Shown here piece after piece: positions 52,657 through 61,062 of a stretch of DNA of 64,000 nt. A model generated the notes under the pieces. The model was not told the origin of the DNA, did no database searches, and saw only the letters and a program-made list of their open reading frames with translations. Position 1 is the first letter of the stretch. The number at the start of each line of letters is the position of its first letter. This DNA is from Oceanobacter sp045430275 (lineage in GTDB: Bacteria; Pseudomonadota; Gammaproteobacteria; Pseudomonadales; Oceanobacteraceae): NCBI GenBank assembly GCA_045430275.1, contig JAILXU010000005.1:164253-228252 (forward strand), given 5' to 3'. A program made the translations under genes and the position numbers.

Positions 52657-53688
52657 ATGAACGTCACCCGAAAAGACCTGGCAGAGGCTGCCGACGAACA
52701 GATTATCTCTCATGATCAGGCGGATGCGCTGTTTGAGTTTCTGCAGCAGCGGTCGCAAGACGTACCGCGTTTTACCTTTACTCATGTGCTGTATTACCTC
52801 GGTGGATTGATTGCCATCGGTGCCATGACGTTGTTGATGGGATTGGGTTGGGAGTCTTTTGGTGGTGCCGGTGTTACCTGGATCTCGGTGTTGTATATGC
52901 TTGTGGGCCTGAAGCTCAGTCAGGCGTTTGCGACCCGCAACCTGGCGATTCCAGCGGGCATTGCGGCGACCTTTGTGGTTTCGCTGACGCCGTTATTGGT
53001 TTACGGCTTGCAGCAGTGGTGGGGGCTGTGGCCCGACGACAGCGAATATCGGGACTATCACCGTTATATTCGCTGGCACTGGCTCTATATGGAGCTGGCG
53101 ACACTGGCGGTCGGTGCAGCAGTTTTGTGGCGTTACAAGTATCCGTTTCTGGTGATGCCAATTGCGGTCACGCTTTGGTATCTGACCATGGATGTTGGCC
53201 TGATGATCGTGGGGGAAGAGGATTATTCCTGGAAGCTGCGTGCTTTGTTTTCCATGTATCTGGGTTTGCTGATGGTATTTCTGGCGTTCTGGATTGATGT
53301 TCGCGCCCGTCACAGTGCGGACTATGCGTTCTGGGTGTATATCTTTGGTGTGCTGGCGTTCTGGTGTGGCTTGTCGATGCAGCATTCCACCAGTGAGTGG
53401 TCACGTTTCCTGTATTTTTGCATCAATCTGCTGATGGTTGGCATTGGTGTGACACTGCTACGGCGGGTCTTTGTGGCATTCGGTGCGTTGGGTATGTGCG
53501 GGTATCTGGGGCATCTGGCTCACGATGTGTTTGAAGACAGTTGGCTGTTCCCGATTGTCCTGACCGCCATTGGCCTGGGAATCATCTATTTGGGTGTTGT
53601 GTGGCAAAAGCACGAAAAAACCGTGTCTTCCCGTCTGCGCCAACACTTGCCGAAACCTCTTCGAGAGTTGCTGGAAAACCGTTCCTGA
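52657..53688 (+). CDS. DUF2157-like integral membrane protein
   Basis: A 343-residue inner-membrane protein. A soluble helical N-terminus (MNVTRKDLAEAADEQIISHDQADALFEFL) is typical of DUF2157 proteins, and about eight to nine hydrophobic helices follow, ending with a short basic tail. Its function is unknown. The ATG at 52657 has AGGAG at good spacing. It lies downstream of sbcB. Confidence 0.78.
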   Translation: MNVTRKDLAEAADEQIISHDQADALFEFLQQRSQDVPRFTFTHVLYYLGGLIAIGAMTLLMGLGWESFGGAGVTWISVLYMLVGLKLSQAFATRNLAIPAGIAATFVVSLTPLLVYGLQQWWGLWPDDSEYRDYHRYIRWHWLYMELATLAVGAAVLWRYKYPFLVMPIAVTLWYLTMDVGLMIVGEEDYSWKLRALFSMYLGLLMVFLAFWIDVRARHSADYAFWVYIFGVLAFWCGLSMQHSTSEWSRFLYFCINLLMVGIGVTLLRRVFVAFGALGMCGYLGHLAHDVFEDSWLFPIVLTAIGLGIIYLGVVWQKHEKTVSSRLRQHLPKPLRELLENRS

Positions 53689-53695
53689 TTCCCAA

Positions 53696-53713
53696 AGGCC
53701 GCGGATGCGGCCT
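53696..53713 (+). terminator. Short hairpin after the DUF2157 gene
   Basis: AGGCCGC and GCGGCCT with a GGAT loop, 7 bases after the stop, followed by GTGTCTGTTG rather than a real T-run. A weak terminator is possible. Confidence 0.5.
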
Positions 53714-53782
53714 GTGTCTGTTGTTGCCCACCCTGCTGCCATTGCCTGTTTTTGGCTCGTAGCGATATTCCCTTACCTTTTT

Positions 53783-53827
53783 TTGATTTGAATCAATGTA
53801 CTGATAGGGCTTTTTATTCCATATAAG
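53783..53827 (+). promoter_or_regulatory. Perfect Anr/FNR box and class II promoter for the permease gene
   Basis: TTGATTTGAATCAA (53783-53796) is a perfect TTGATN4ATCAA site. TATAAG at 53822-53827 lies where a -10 should be if the box is centred near -42, the class II activation position. The gene's ATG is about 110 bases beyond the expected start point. Confidence 0.75.
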
Positions 53828-53941
53828 GGTTATACCTTAGTTTAGTGTATCGACTAAGGTCGGGTGTCTGTGTCTCGATTTGTTGTATTGTCTGCTTTAG
53901 TGTGCTGGCCTGAATTGAAACATCACAGAGTGAGACACGCT

Positions 53942-55354
53942 ATGGCTTTACAACGCCAAGAAGGTGGGGAGCAGCCGTACTGGCCTGCAGGCCCATTCAA
54001 GATTCGTCTGCCATTCATCCACTACAACTGGGAATACCCTGAAATGATTCAGGGTTTCGTCATGTTCGTCGTGGGTCTGGCCATGATTCCGCTGCTGCAG
54101 AAATATCTGGGCATGCCTTACGAAGCCGCTTTGGCGTTCACCTTCGTCGCGGGCCTGGGTTACATCCTGCCAGCCATTCTGGGCGTACCGATGGTGCCCG
54201 GTTGGATTACACCGGCGATTCCGGTTGTATTGCTGTTTCTGGGCGGTTACGAGCCAGGGCCAGAAGCCATCAAAGCGTTGTTTGCTCTGCAGATTGAAGT
54301 GTTTTTCATTTTCCTGATACTGGGTCTGACCGGCTGGGGTTCCAAGCTGGTGAATGTGATCCCGAACTCGCTGAAATCCGGCATCATCATTGGTGCAGGT
54401 ATTGCTGCTCTGATGGGTGAACTGAAAGCAGGCGGTCGTATCGACAGCACGCCGATTTCCCTGATTGTTGGCTCCGTGGTTGCGGCTTACATCCTGTTCT
54501 CTCTGTCATTTAAGAACGTGATTGAAAGCTCGGCGCTGGCGCGTCGTATTTCCAACTTCGGTATGGTGCCGGGTATGGCGCTGGCGATGATCGTTGGCTG
54601 GACGGTGGGCGAATACCCGCTGCCAGACATTCAGTGGGGCATCACTCAGCCAGATTTTGCTCTGATGTCGGAATACCTGATTTTTGCAGTCGGCGCACCA
54701 ACGCTGGATATGTTCCTGCTGGCGATTCCAACCGCTCTGATTGCCTACGTGATTGCGTTTGGTGACATCCTGGTGGGTAAAACCCTGCTGCAACGTGTGG
54801 ATCAGGTTCGTAAAGACGAAGACATCGAAATCGATGTTGACCGTGTTCACATCGTGACGGCTATCCGTAACGCCTTGCACGCTTTCCTGGCACCTTGGCC
54901 GGGTCTGTCTGGCCCGCTGTTTACTGCGGTTCACGCGACGGTATGTGAGCGTTATGCGATGGGTCGCAAGTCGATGGAATCCATCTACTCCGGTGGCGGT
55001 ACTTTCTGGCAGGCGGGTCTGCTGGCGCTGTTCTGCCTGCCACTGGTGAGCATGTTCAAGCCGGTACTGCCGATTGCTCTGTCTCTGACGCTGGTTCTGA
55101 CGGCGTATATCTGCATCATGGTGGGTATGGAACAACTGAATAACCCATCTGAGCGTGGTGTTGCCGGTATCGTTGCCGTAACTCTGGCGATGCCTGATCC
55201 AAAATCCACCGTGTATGCCATCATTATCGGTGTGGTGCTGTACTTCCTGATCGAACGTCCTCGCCTGATGGGCAGGCACGACGCCAAAGATGAATTAATC
55301 TTTGCTGATCCGGTTGACGAAAGTGAGAAGCCTGCTGATAAAGCGTCTTCATAA
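53942..55354 (+). CDS. NCS2/SLC23-like permease
   Basis: A 470-residue transporter with at least ten hydrophobic helices. The fold pattern resembles the xanthine/uracil permease (NCS2) and related SulP families: VAGLGYILPAILGVPMVPGWITPAIPV, a central FGDILVGKTLL, and PGLSGPLFTAVHATVCERY. The substrate cannot be read from sequence, and the residues that define nucleobase specificity do not match the usual motif closely. The start at 53942 (MALQRQEGGEQPYW) is preferred over an upstream frame from 53864 that lies in the leader. A perfect Anr/FNR site lies upstream. Confidence 0.72.
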   Translation: MALQRQEGGEQPYWPAGPFKIRLPFIHYNWEYPEMIQGFVMFVVGLAMIPLLQKYLGMPYEAALAFTFVAGLGYILPAILGVPMVPGWITPAIPVVLLFLGGYEPGPEAIKALFALQIEVFFIFLILGLTGWGSKLVNVIPNSLKSGIIIGAGIAALMGELKAGGRIDSTPISLIVGSVVAAYILFSLSFKNVIESSALARRISNFGMVPGMALAMIVGWTVGEYPLPDIQWGITQPDFALMSEYLIFAVGAPTLDMFLLAIPTALIAYVIAFGDILVGKTLLQRVDQVRKDEDIEIDVDRVHIVTAIRNALHAFLAPWPGLSGPLFTAVHATVCERYAMGRKSMESIYSGGGTFWQAGLLALFCLPLVSMFKPVLPIALSLTLVLTAYICIMVGMEQLNNPSERGVAGIVAVTLAMPDPKSTVYAIIIGVVLYFLIERPRLMGRHDAKDELIFADPVDESEKPADKASS

Positions 55355-55367
55355 CTGCCTGAAACCA

Positions 55368-55395
55368 CCATCGACGGCAAGGAAGCCGTCGATGG
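55368..55395. terminator. Hairpin between convergent permease and YceI genes
   Basis: Perfect 11-base arms CCATCGACGGC / GCCGTCGATGG with an AAGGAA loop, 14 bases after the permease stop and 16 bases from the YceI stop. No T-run on either side; it probably serves as a shared 3' structure. Confidence 0.6.
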
Positions 55396-55410
55396 CTGGC
55401 AAAATGCACT

Positions 55411-55986
55411 CTATTTATCCCGCGTAAACACCAACCGAAAACTGACCGGCACTTTAATGGAAATGCTGTTCAGCCCCGCCATGTCTCTCAGCTTGTTGAT
55501 GGCAGGCAATAATCCAAAATCTTCCGTATCCACCAGCACAGGCTCGGTACTGTCTACCACCATGCTGCCGTCGGCCATGTGGTAAATCGTGACCCGAGAA
55601 CTGACCAGTTGCTTGACGCCAACCATTTCCAGCATGCCGGAAATATCGGTGGTCTTGCTGGTTCCGGCGGGCTTTGGTTTTGCCATGCTGCTTCTGATCA
55701 TCAGCCGTATAGAGGCTTCCGGGTACGTATCCACATTGAACAGAATGCTGCGCATGCGCTTGTCTCGTATGTCGATGTTGGTTTCGACCGAGGCGGTCTT
55801 GACCGTTAGTCGGGCTTTGCCTTTATCGGTAATAAAGCCTCGCAAGTCGCGGAAATAGTGATTATCGGCAACGTGGGCGTTCTTGGTGGCGACAAAGCTT
55901 AATTCAGAACGGGCCGGGTCGAGCGTCCAGTCAGCCAGCGTGTTATGAGAGGCAAGAACCAGCAGAGTGGTGAGGAGCATGCGCAT
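55411..55986 (-). CDS. YceI-family periplasmic lipid-binding-like protein
   Basis: A 191-residue protein with a signal peptide (MRMLLTTLLVLASHNTLA) and a YceI domain: the start WTLDPARSELSFVATKN is characteristic, as are the beta-barrel strands through the end. Family members bind polyprenoid or amide lipids in a lipocalin-like barrel. In E. coli yceI is paired with a cytochrome b561 gene (yceJ), and one is found 3.1 kb away here. The ATG at 55986 is preferred; a second ATG two codons later is possible. Confidence 0.85.
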   Translation of the reverse strand: MRMLLTTLLVLASHNTLADWTLDPARSELSFVATKNAHVADNHYFRDLRGFITDKGKARLTVKTASVETNIDIRDKRMRSILFNVDTYPEASIRLMIRSSMAKPKPAGTSKTTDISGMLEMVGVKQLVSSRVTIYHMADGSMVVDSTEPVLVDTEDFGLLPAINKLRDMAGLNSISIKVPVSFRLVFTRDK

Positions 55987-56130
55987 AAGAAAAATACCTA
56001 TTCCATTGAGAGTGAGTCTGGCGGAGTAACTGTCCGGTCGTTCTGAAACAGTATTTCTTACACAAGCATAGATTGCTTGAATGGGGCTGATAGGCAAAGT
56101 TGCCAGTTTGGCGGAGAGCGTTCCTGATCT

Positions 56131-56160
56131 GATCGGTCGGTCGCAAGCGACCTCCTACTT
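56131..56160. repeat. REP-like palindromic element
   Basis: GGTCGC-AA-GCGACC (56139-56152) followed by TCCTAC. Read on the minus strand it is GTAGGAGGTCGCTTGCGACC, the layout of Pseudomonas-type REP sequences: a conserved GTAGGAG head and a short GC-rich hairpin. It lies between the YceI start and the sensor kinase stop. I did not find a second copy in this window. Confidence 0.5.
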
Positions 56161-56183
56161 GATAGCGGTTTCGGATACCCCTT

Positions 56184-57710
56184 TCATACCCCGTCACACG
56201 GCAACCTGACCGTGACTTTCAGCCCTTGCGGTGTGACGTTCTCCAGCGTCACATCCCCGCCATGAAGCAGCGCCGTGCTGCGTACCACACTCAAGCCCAG
56301 TCCCATGCCGCCGGTTTCCCGGTTGCGTGAGGATTCGACCCGGAAAAATGGCCGAAACACCTGATCCAGCAAGGCATCGGGAATGCCGGGGCCGGTGTCG
56401 GTCACGATCAATTCCAGCCAGCCTTCCTGATGGCGCAGTTCAATATGCGCTGAGGGGGCGTATTTCACCGCGTTATCAATCACATTGCTGAACAGGCGAC
56501 GAATGCCGGTTGGGCGGCAGTGGTACACCAGCCGCTCGGGCAGTGCGGCGGTCAGGCTGGCACCGTTGGCGATATGGTCATCACACAGGCTCAGTACCAG
56601 ACTGACCAGCTCTACGTTGCGGCTGGATTCCGACTGGTCGTCATCACGGGCGAATGCCATGGTGGCGTTCAGCATGTCTTCCATATCGGTCAGGGTGCGT
56701 TGCTGTTGTTGTTGCAACTCCGGGTCGGCAATAAACTCGCTCTGCAGGCGCAGCTTGGTCAGTGGCGTTTTCAGGTCGTGGGATATGGCCGCCAGCATCA
56801 ATACTCGGTCTTTGATAAAGCGCTGTTGCTTTTCCTGCATGGTGTTGAAAGCGCGGATGGTACTGCGAACCTCTTCGGCCCCTTGTTCGGCCAGTGGCTC
56901 CGGTTCCTGACCACGACCAATCTGCTCGGCGGTATCGGCCAGTCGTCGCAGTGGGCGGGTGTTACTTTTGACCAGCCACACCATCAGGCCAATCACCAGA
57001 ATCCCCACCAGCAGTAGCCCTTGCACGGCTTTCCAGTCCCAAACCGGCTTGTCGTCGTGATCGCCAACGCGAATATTCAGCCAGTCGCCGGTTTTCAGCC
57101 GCGCAGAAACGGTTACTGACCAGCTCATGAGGCGTGTTTTGTGACGTTCATTGTCTGGGGTGTGATGATGTTTGAAGGGCGGAGGGCCATCGGGACGATT
57201 GGCGTTATGCCAGGTGGCCTGCTCATATTCGTATTCCCGATGGCGGCGTTTGTTCCAGTGATGCGCATTAGACAGGTGGTTTTCTTCGTCTTCACACCGC
57301 TCTTCAACCACGTCGAGTGAAATATGCACGGGCAAGTCTGTCGGTCGGCCTGCGCGCTTGATCAGGCGGCGCTCCATAATCCCAGACGGGCCATGCACCG
57401 CAGGCTGCTTGATCAGCGGAGTGGCGGTAATGGACACCGACAGTTCGTCGTTGCGGGTGGCTTTTAGAATGGTGCGGTATTGCTGCGGGCGGGATTGATC
57501 CATTAACCGAATCAGGGCAACCACCTGGTGGCGAATGTGTCGATTACTGGCGCTGTCGATCAGGTCGTCCCGGTCGCGCAAATAGATCACCACGCTCAGG
57601 CTTTGTACCGCAATGAGGGTGATCAGCATCAGCAAAATCAGGCGAGCAAACAGGGTTTTGGGCCACAGGCAGCCCGTGATTGAGCGGATCAGGACGGTTG
57701 CGCGTTTCAT
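56184..57710 (-). CDS. OmpR-partner sensor histidine kinase with His-rich periplasmic domain
   Basis: A 508-residue membrane kinase. Helix 1 (about 20-42), a periplasmic domain (about 43-240) rich in His, Glu and Arg (NAHHWNKRRHREYEYEQ and FKHHHTPDNERHK), helix 2 (about 245-262), HAMP (SNTRPLRRLADTAEQIGRG), HisKA with the phosphorylated His in AAISHDLKTPLTKLR, and an HATPase domain (NVIDNAVKYA, DTGPGIP, GGMGLGLSVV). The histidine clusters suggest metal or pH sensing, which is inference. It begins one base after the regulator's stop, so the two form an operon. Confidence 0.92.
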   Translation of the reverse strand: MKRATVLIRSITGCLWPKTLFARLILLMLITLIAVQSLSVVIYLRDRDDLIDSASNRHIRHQVVALIRLMDQSRPQQYRTILKATRNDELSVSITATPLIKQPAVHGPSGIMERRLIKRAGRPTDLPVHISLDVVEERCEDEENHLSNAHHWNKRRHREYEYEQATWHNANRPDGPPPFKHHHTPDNERHKTRLMSWSVTVSARLKTGDWLNIRVGDHDDKPVWDWKAVQGLLLVGILVIGLMVWLVKSNTRPLRRLADTAEQIGRGQEPEPLAEQGAEEVRSTIRAFNTMQEKQQRFIKDRVLMLAAISHDLKTPLTKLRLQSEFIADPELQQQQQRTLTDMEDMLNATMAFARDDDQSESSRNVELVSLVLSLCDDHIANGASLTAALPERLVYHCRPTGIRRLFSNVIDNAVKYAPSAHIELRHQEGWLELIVTDTGPGIPDALLDQVFRPFFRVESSRNRETGGMGLGLSVVRSTALLHGGDVTLENVTPQGLKVTVRLPCDGV

Positions 57711-57711
57711 C

Positions 57712-58449
57712 TTAACCCCGTGACAGTGTGGTGCTGACATCCGCTGTGAACATGTAGCCGCCACCCCAGACGGTCTTGATCAGTTCCGGCTTTTTCGGAT
57801 CGCGCTCCAGCTTGCGGCGCAAACGGCTGACCAGCGTATCAACCGAGCGGTCGAACAATTGTGATTCGCGCCCGCGTGCCAGATCCAGCAGTTGATCACG
57901 CGATAGCACCCGTTGTGGATGCTCTACAAAAGCCATCAGGAGATCGTACTCGGCGGTGCTCAGGGACAGGGTGACGCCATTCTGATCCAGCAACTCACGG
58001 CGGGCTGTCTCAAATTGCCAGCGGTCAAACACCAATGTGTCGGTGAGAGTGATGTTACCGGTGTCCGGCAGACTGTTGGCCCTGCGCAACACCGCTTTGA
58101 TGCGGGCCAGCAGTTCTCGTGGGTTGAACGGTTTGGGCAGGTAGTCGTCAGCGCCCATTTCCAGTCCGACGATGCGGTCGGTGTCGTCGCTCATGGCGGT
58201 CAGCATGATCACCGGCATGTTGGAGTTTGCCCGCAGGCGGCGGCATAAAATCAGGCCGTCATCACCGGGCATCATGACGTCCAGCACGATCAAGTCGATA
58301 CGGGCCGTGGCCAGAGTGCGTTCCATCTCCTTGCCTTCTGCTGCCAGACTGACGCGATAGCCGTGCTGAGTCAGAAAGCGTCCCAGCAGCTCCCGAATTT
58401 CGCGCTCGTCATCAACAATCAGAATGTGGGGTTGCTCGGGGAGGGACAT
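57712..58449 (-). CDS. OmpR/PhoB-family response regulator
   Basis: A 245-residue regulator: receiver (about 7-125) with ILIVDDEREIRELLG, the acceptor Asp in LIVLDVMMPGDDG, and KPF at the end; then a winged-helix DNA-binding domain (about 140-238) with RELLDQNGVTLSLSTAEYDLL and SVDTLVSRLRRKLERDP, ending at GGGYMF. It is expressed with the adjoining sensor and is divergent from a His-rich PepSY-like gene that it may control. Confidence 0.95.
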   Translation of the reverse strand: MSLPEQPHILIVDDEREIRELLGRFLTQHGYRVSLAAEGKEMERTLATARIDLIVLDVMMPGDDGLILCRRLRANSNMPVIMLTAMSDDTDRIVGLEMGADDYLPKPFNPRELLARIKAVLRRANSLPDTGNITLTDTLVFDRWQFETARRELLDQNGVTLSLSTAEYDLLMAFVEHPQRVLSRDQLLDLARGRESQLFDRSVDTLVSRLRRKLERDPKKPELIKTVWGGGYMFTADVSTTLSRG

Positions 58450-58652
58450 AAACAGGCACCTGCAGTGATTTCATGGCCAGTATAGCGCCATGCTCGTGAG
58501 GAAGCTGAGCCGGGTTTTGACAAAGTGTGGCAAAAGCCTCTGTTGCAACAGATTGCTGCAAAAAAGCCGGTTTATGCCCGATATCCGGCAAAGTTCAGAC
58601 ACGTTTTCAGCCTGTAATAGTCCTCATCGACACACAACATGAGGATGACATC
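58450..58652. promoter_or_regulatory. Divergent control region of the two-component system and PepSY-like gene
   Basis: 203 bases between the response regulator gene and the PepSY-like gene. It holds a perfect 12-base palindrome CTGTTGCAACAG (58540-58551), about midway, which could be a regulator site. A TGTAATAG near 58613 resembles a -10 for the plus-strand gene, with TTCAGA about 15 bases before it as an imperfect -35. Confidence 0.4.
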
Positions 58653-59087
58653 ATGACTTCCCGCAAAACCCTGATCGCTGCCTTGATTGCTTCTACAACT
58701 TTACTGGGTGCTGGTTCTGTTATGGCAGGCAAGCACGGTCATCATTTTGACGATGAATCCGGTGAGTACAGTAAACAGTGTGACCGCCGTGGTGGTGGGC
58801 ATGGTGGCAAACATGGCTTCCACAAAGGCAAGATGCATTCTGATCGTGATCTGGAACTGACCGCCGAAGAAGCCAAAACCCTGGTGAGTGCGCGTCTGAT
58901 TCAGCGCGGTAATGATCGCCTGAAAGTCGGTCAGGTCAAGGAAGGGGATGACGGTACCTGGCTGGTGGACGTTGTCACCGTGGATAATTCTCTGGTACGC
59001 ACTGTGACCCTGAGCAGCAAGACCGGCCACCCGGTTCGTCCGGGTATGAAGCAAGATGCGATGAAAAAAGAGCGTAAGGAAAGCTGA
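58653..59087 (+). CDS. Secreted His/Gly-rich PepSY-like protein
   Basis: A 144-residue exported protein: signal peptide (MTSRKTLIAALIASTTLLGAG), a His/Gly-rich linker (GKHGHHFDDE and GGGHGGKHGFHKGK) and a small C-terminal domain (about 72-128: LTAEEAKTLVSARLIQRG) whose pattern resembles PepSY domains. The histidines may bind metal. A GAGGA site precedes the ATG at 58653. Only two bases separate its stop from the cytochrome b561 gene, so the pair is one operon, divergent from the two-component system. Confidence 0.75.
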   Translation: MTSRKTLIAALIASTTLLGAGSVMAGKHGHHFDDESGEYSKQCDRRGGGHGGKHGFHKGKMHSDRDLELTAEEAKTLVSARLIQRGNDRLKVGQVKEGDDGTWLVDVVTVDNSLVRTVTLSSKTGHPVRPGMKQDAMKKERKES

Positions 59088-59089
59088 TC

Positions 59090-59641
59090 ATGACTCAGGT
59101 AAAGGATTCTCTGGGTGCAATGACCATCAGCCTGCACTGGCTGGTCGGGCTGACGTTTATCGGCCTGATGAGTGTGGGCATCTATATGGAAGAAACCCAC
59201 ACGTACGCTTTGTATCCACTGCATAAATCCATAGGAGCCTTGCTGCTGCTGTTGGTGATTCCACGCATCGTGTGGCGCTTTATGCAGGGCTTTCCGTCGG
59301 CAGAGGGCAATGCCAGCCCGGCGGCGCAGACACTGGCGAAAGTCGTTCAGTACTTGCTGCTGGCAGGCACGTTGTTAATGCCGCTGTCTGGCATCATGAT
59401 GTCGGCCTTTGGGGGTCATGGCCTGGCGGTATTTGGCCTGGAGGTTTTCCCGATGAATCCTGATCCGGCTGATCCCAATGAAGTAATTCCATTCAATGGC
59501 ACTCTGGCACAACTGGGACACGTGGTTCATGGTCTGGGTGGCAAGCTGATGATTGCGGCGATTTTGCTGCATCTGGCTGGTGCCTTGAAGCATCACTTTA
59601 TCGACAAGGACAAAACCTTGGTGCGGATGGTGAAACCGTAA
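59090..59641 (+). CDS. Cytochrome b561-family protein
   Basis: A 183-residue inner-membrane di-haem b protein with four helices. Haem-ligand histidines are in the expected places: SLHWLVG (helix 1), PLHKSIGALL (helix 2), GHVVHGLGGKLM (helix 3) and AILLHLAGALKHH (helix 4). Such proteins move electrons between quinol and periplasmic acceptors; E. coli YceJ and CybB are relatives. Co-transcribed with the upstream PepSY-like gene. Confidence 0.92.
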   Translation: MTQVKDSLGAMTISLHWLVGLTFIGLMSVGIYMEETHTYALYPLHKSIGALLLLLVIPRIVWRFMQGFPSAEGNASPAAQTLAKVVQYLLLAGTLLMPLSGIMMSAFGGHGLAVFGLEVFPMNPDPADPNEVIPFNGTLAQLGHVVHGLGGKLMIAAILLHLAGALKHHFIDKDKTLVRMVKP

Positions 59642-59650
59642 CGGTCATTG

Positions 59651-59691
59651 CATCAGGCCCCGGCGGTGCGGTATGCCGCCTTGGCCTGATG
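59651..59691 (+). terminator. Extended hairpin after cytochrome b561
   Basis: Outer arms CATCAGGCC / GGCCTGATG and inner arms GGCGG / CCGCC, separated by two-base bulges, 10 bases after the stop. No T-run. Probable transcript end or 3' stabiliser. Confidence 0.6.
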
Positions 59692-59778
59692 AGTGTGTCC
59701 CGTGAGTGTCACGATTGTGTGCGATTATCGGGTCAACTTGCACACACTGACTTTCCCCACTGTGAGACCGTTGCTTTC

Positions 59779-61029
59779 ATGACTCACCTGATTCGTACTC
59801 TTCCTTTGCTGGCACTGCTCAGTGCCTGTTCCCATCTGCAACACACAGCCGAAACGGATGTTATCCAGATTGGCCCGCGTCCGTTTTTTCTGGTCGATGA
59901 CATGGATGATGGCGATCTCAAGGCCAAACTGGAATCCTGCAAAAACGGCCCGTTCTATCGCACCGATTTCTCCATTGCCCACCGGGGCGCACCGCTGCAA
60001 TTCCCGGAACACACCCGTGAAGCCTATGTTGCCGGAGCGCGCATGGGTGCGGGGATTCTTGAATGCGACGTGGCCTTCACCAAGGACAAGGAGCTGGTGT
60101 GTCGTCATTCCCAGTGCGATTTACACGCCACCACCAATATTCTGGAAACCGAACTGGCCAGTCAGTGCACTCAGCCGTTTGTTCCAGCCAGCGGAGACAC
60201 GCCCGCCAGTGCCCAATGCTGCACCAGTGATATCACGCTGGCAGAATTCAAAACCCTGAAAGGCAAAATGGACGCCGCCAATCCCAGAGCTAACACCGTG
60301 GCGGAATATCTGGACGGCACGCCAGGCTGGCGCACCGATTTGTACGCATCGCGCGGCACCTTGATGACGCATAAGGAAAGCATCGAGCTGTTCAAACAAT
60401 TGGGTGTGAAAATGACCCCGGAGCTGAAAACACCGAGTGTCGAGATGCCATTCGACGGCTTCAGCCAGCAGGATTACGCGCGCCAGATGATGCAGGAATA
60501 CATCGATGCCGATGTGGCTGCCAGCGATGTTTGGATGCAGTCGTTCAATCTGGCCGATGTTAAATTCTGGATTGCCGAGAATCCGGCTTTTGGCCAGCAG
60601 GCGGTGTATCTCGATGATCGGTATGAAGACAAAGCCTTTGATCACACCAATGCCGATACCTGGAGTCCGACCATGGAACAGCTGGTGGCCGACGGTATGA
60701 AAATCCTGGCCCCGCCGTTGTGGATGCTGGTGAAAGAAGAGGGTAATCAGGAGGTGGGAAACAAAAAGATCGTACCTTCCGAATACGCCCAAGCCGCCAG
60801 AACAGCGGGCTTGAAGTTGATTGCCTGGAGTCTGGAACGTTCAGGGCCGTTGACCAATGGCGGTGGCTGGTACTATCAGACCATCAACAATATCACCAAT
60901 AACGACGGCGATCAGATGGAACTGATTCATGTGCTGGCACAAGACGTTGGCGTGATCGGCATTTTCTCTGACTGGGCAGGCACCACCACCTATTACGCCA
61001 GCTGCATGGGAATGCCAGCCAGCGAATAA
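59779..61029 (+). CDS. Glycerophosphodiester phosphodiesterase-family lipoprotein
   Basis: A 416-residue predicted lipoprotein (MTHLIRTLPLLALLSAC, acylated Cys17) with a GDPD TIM-barrel. The first catalytic block is SIAHRGAPLQFPEHT and the second is GILECDVAFTKD, giving the metal-binding Glu/Asp and two catalytic His (His in AHRG and in CRHSQCD). It would cleave glycerophosphodiesters from membrane lipids in the envelope to glycerol-3-phosphate. It is longer than typical GDPDs (about 250-350), with cysteine-containing inserts (CTQPF, QCCTSD). The frame upstream to 59689 has no signal peptide. Confidence 0.87.
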   Translation: MTHLIRTLPLLALLSACSHLQHTAETDVIQIGPRPFFLVDDMDDGDLKAKLESCKNGPFYRTDFSIAHRGAPLQFPEHTREAYVAGARMGAGILECDVAFTKDKELVCRHSQCDLHATTNILETELASQCTQPFVPASGDTPASAQCCTSDITLAEFKTLKGKMDAANPRANTVAEYLDGTPGWRTDLYASRGTLMTHKESIELFKQLGVKMTPELKTPSVEMPFDGFSQQDYARQMMQEYIDADVAASDVWMQSFNLADVKFWIAENPAFGQQAVYLDDRYEDKAFDHTNADTWSPTMEQLVADGMKILAPPLWMLVKEEGNQEVGNKKIVPSEYAQAARTAGLKLIAWSLERSGPLTNGGGWYYQTINNITNNDGDQMELIHVLAQDVGVIGIFSDWAGTTTYYASCMGMPASE

Positions 61030-61062
61030 TTAAAACGGTGGCTATTTTCGGTTGTGGGGTTG

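Noticed and set aside
48236..53688. DUF349 gene, sbcB and DUF2157 as a defence island
   Set aside because: sbcB is a housekeeping repair nuclease, and I see no restriction, toxin or integrase genes nearby.
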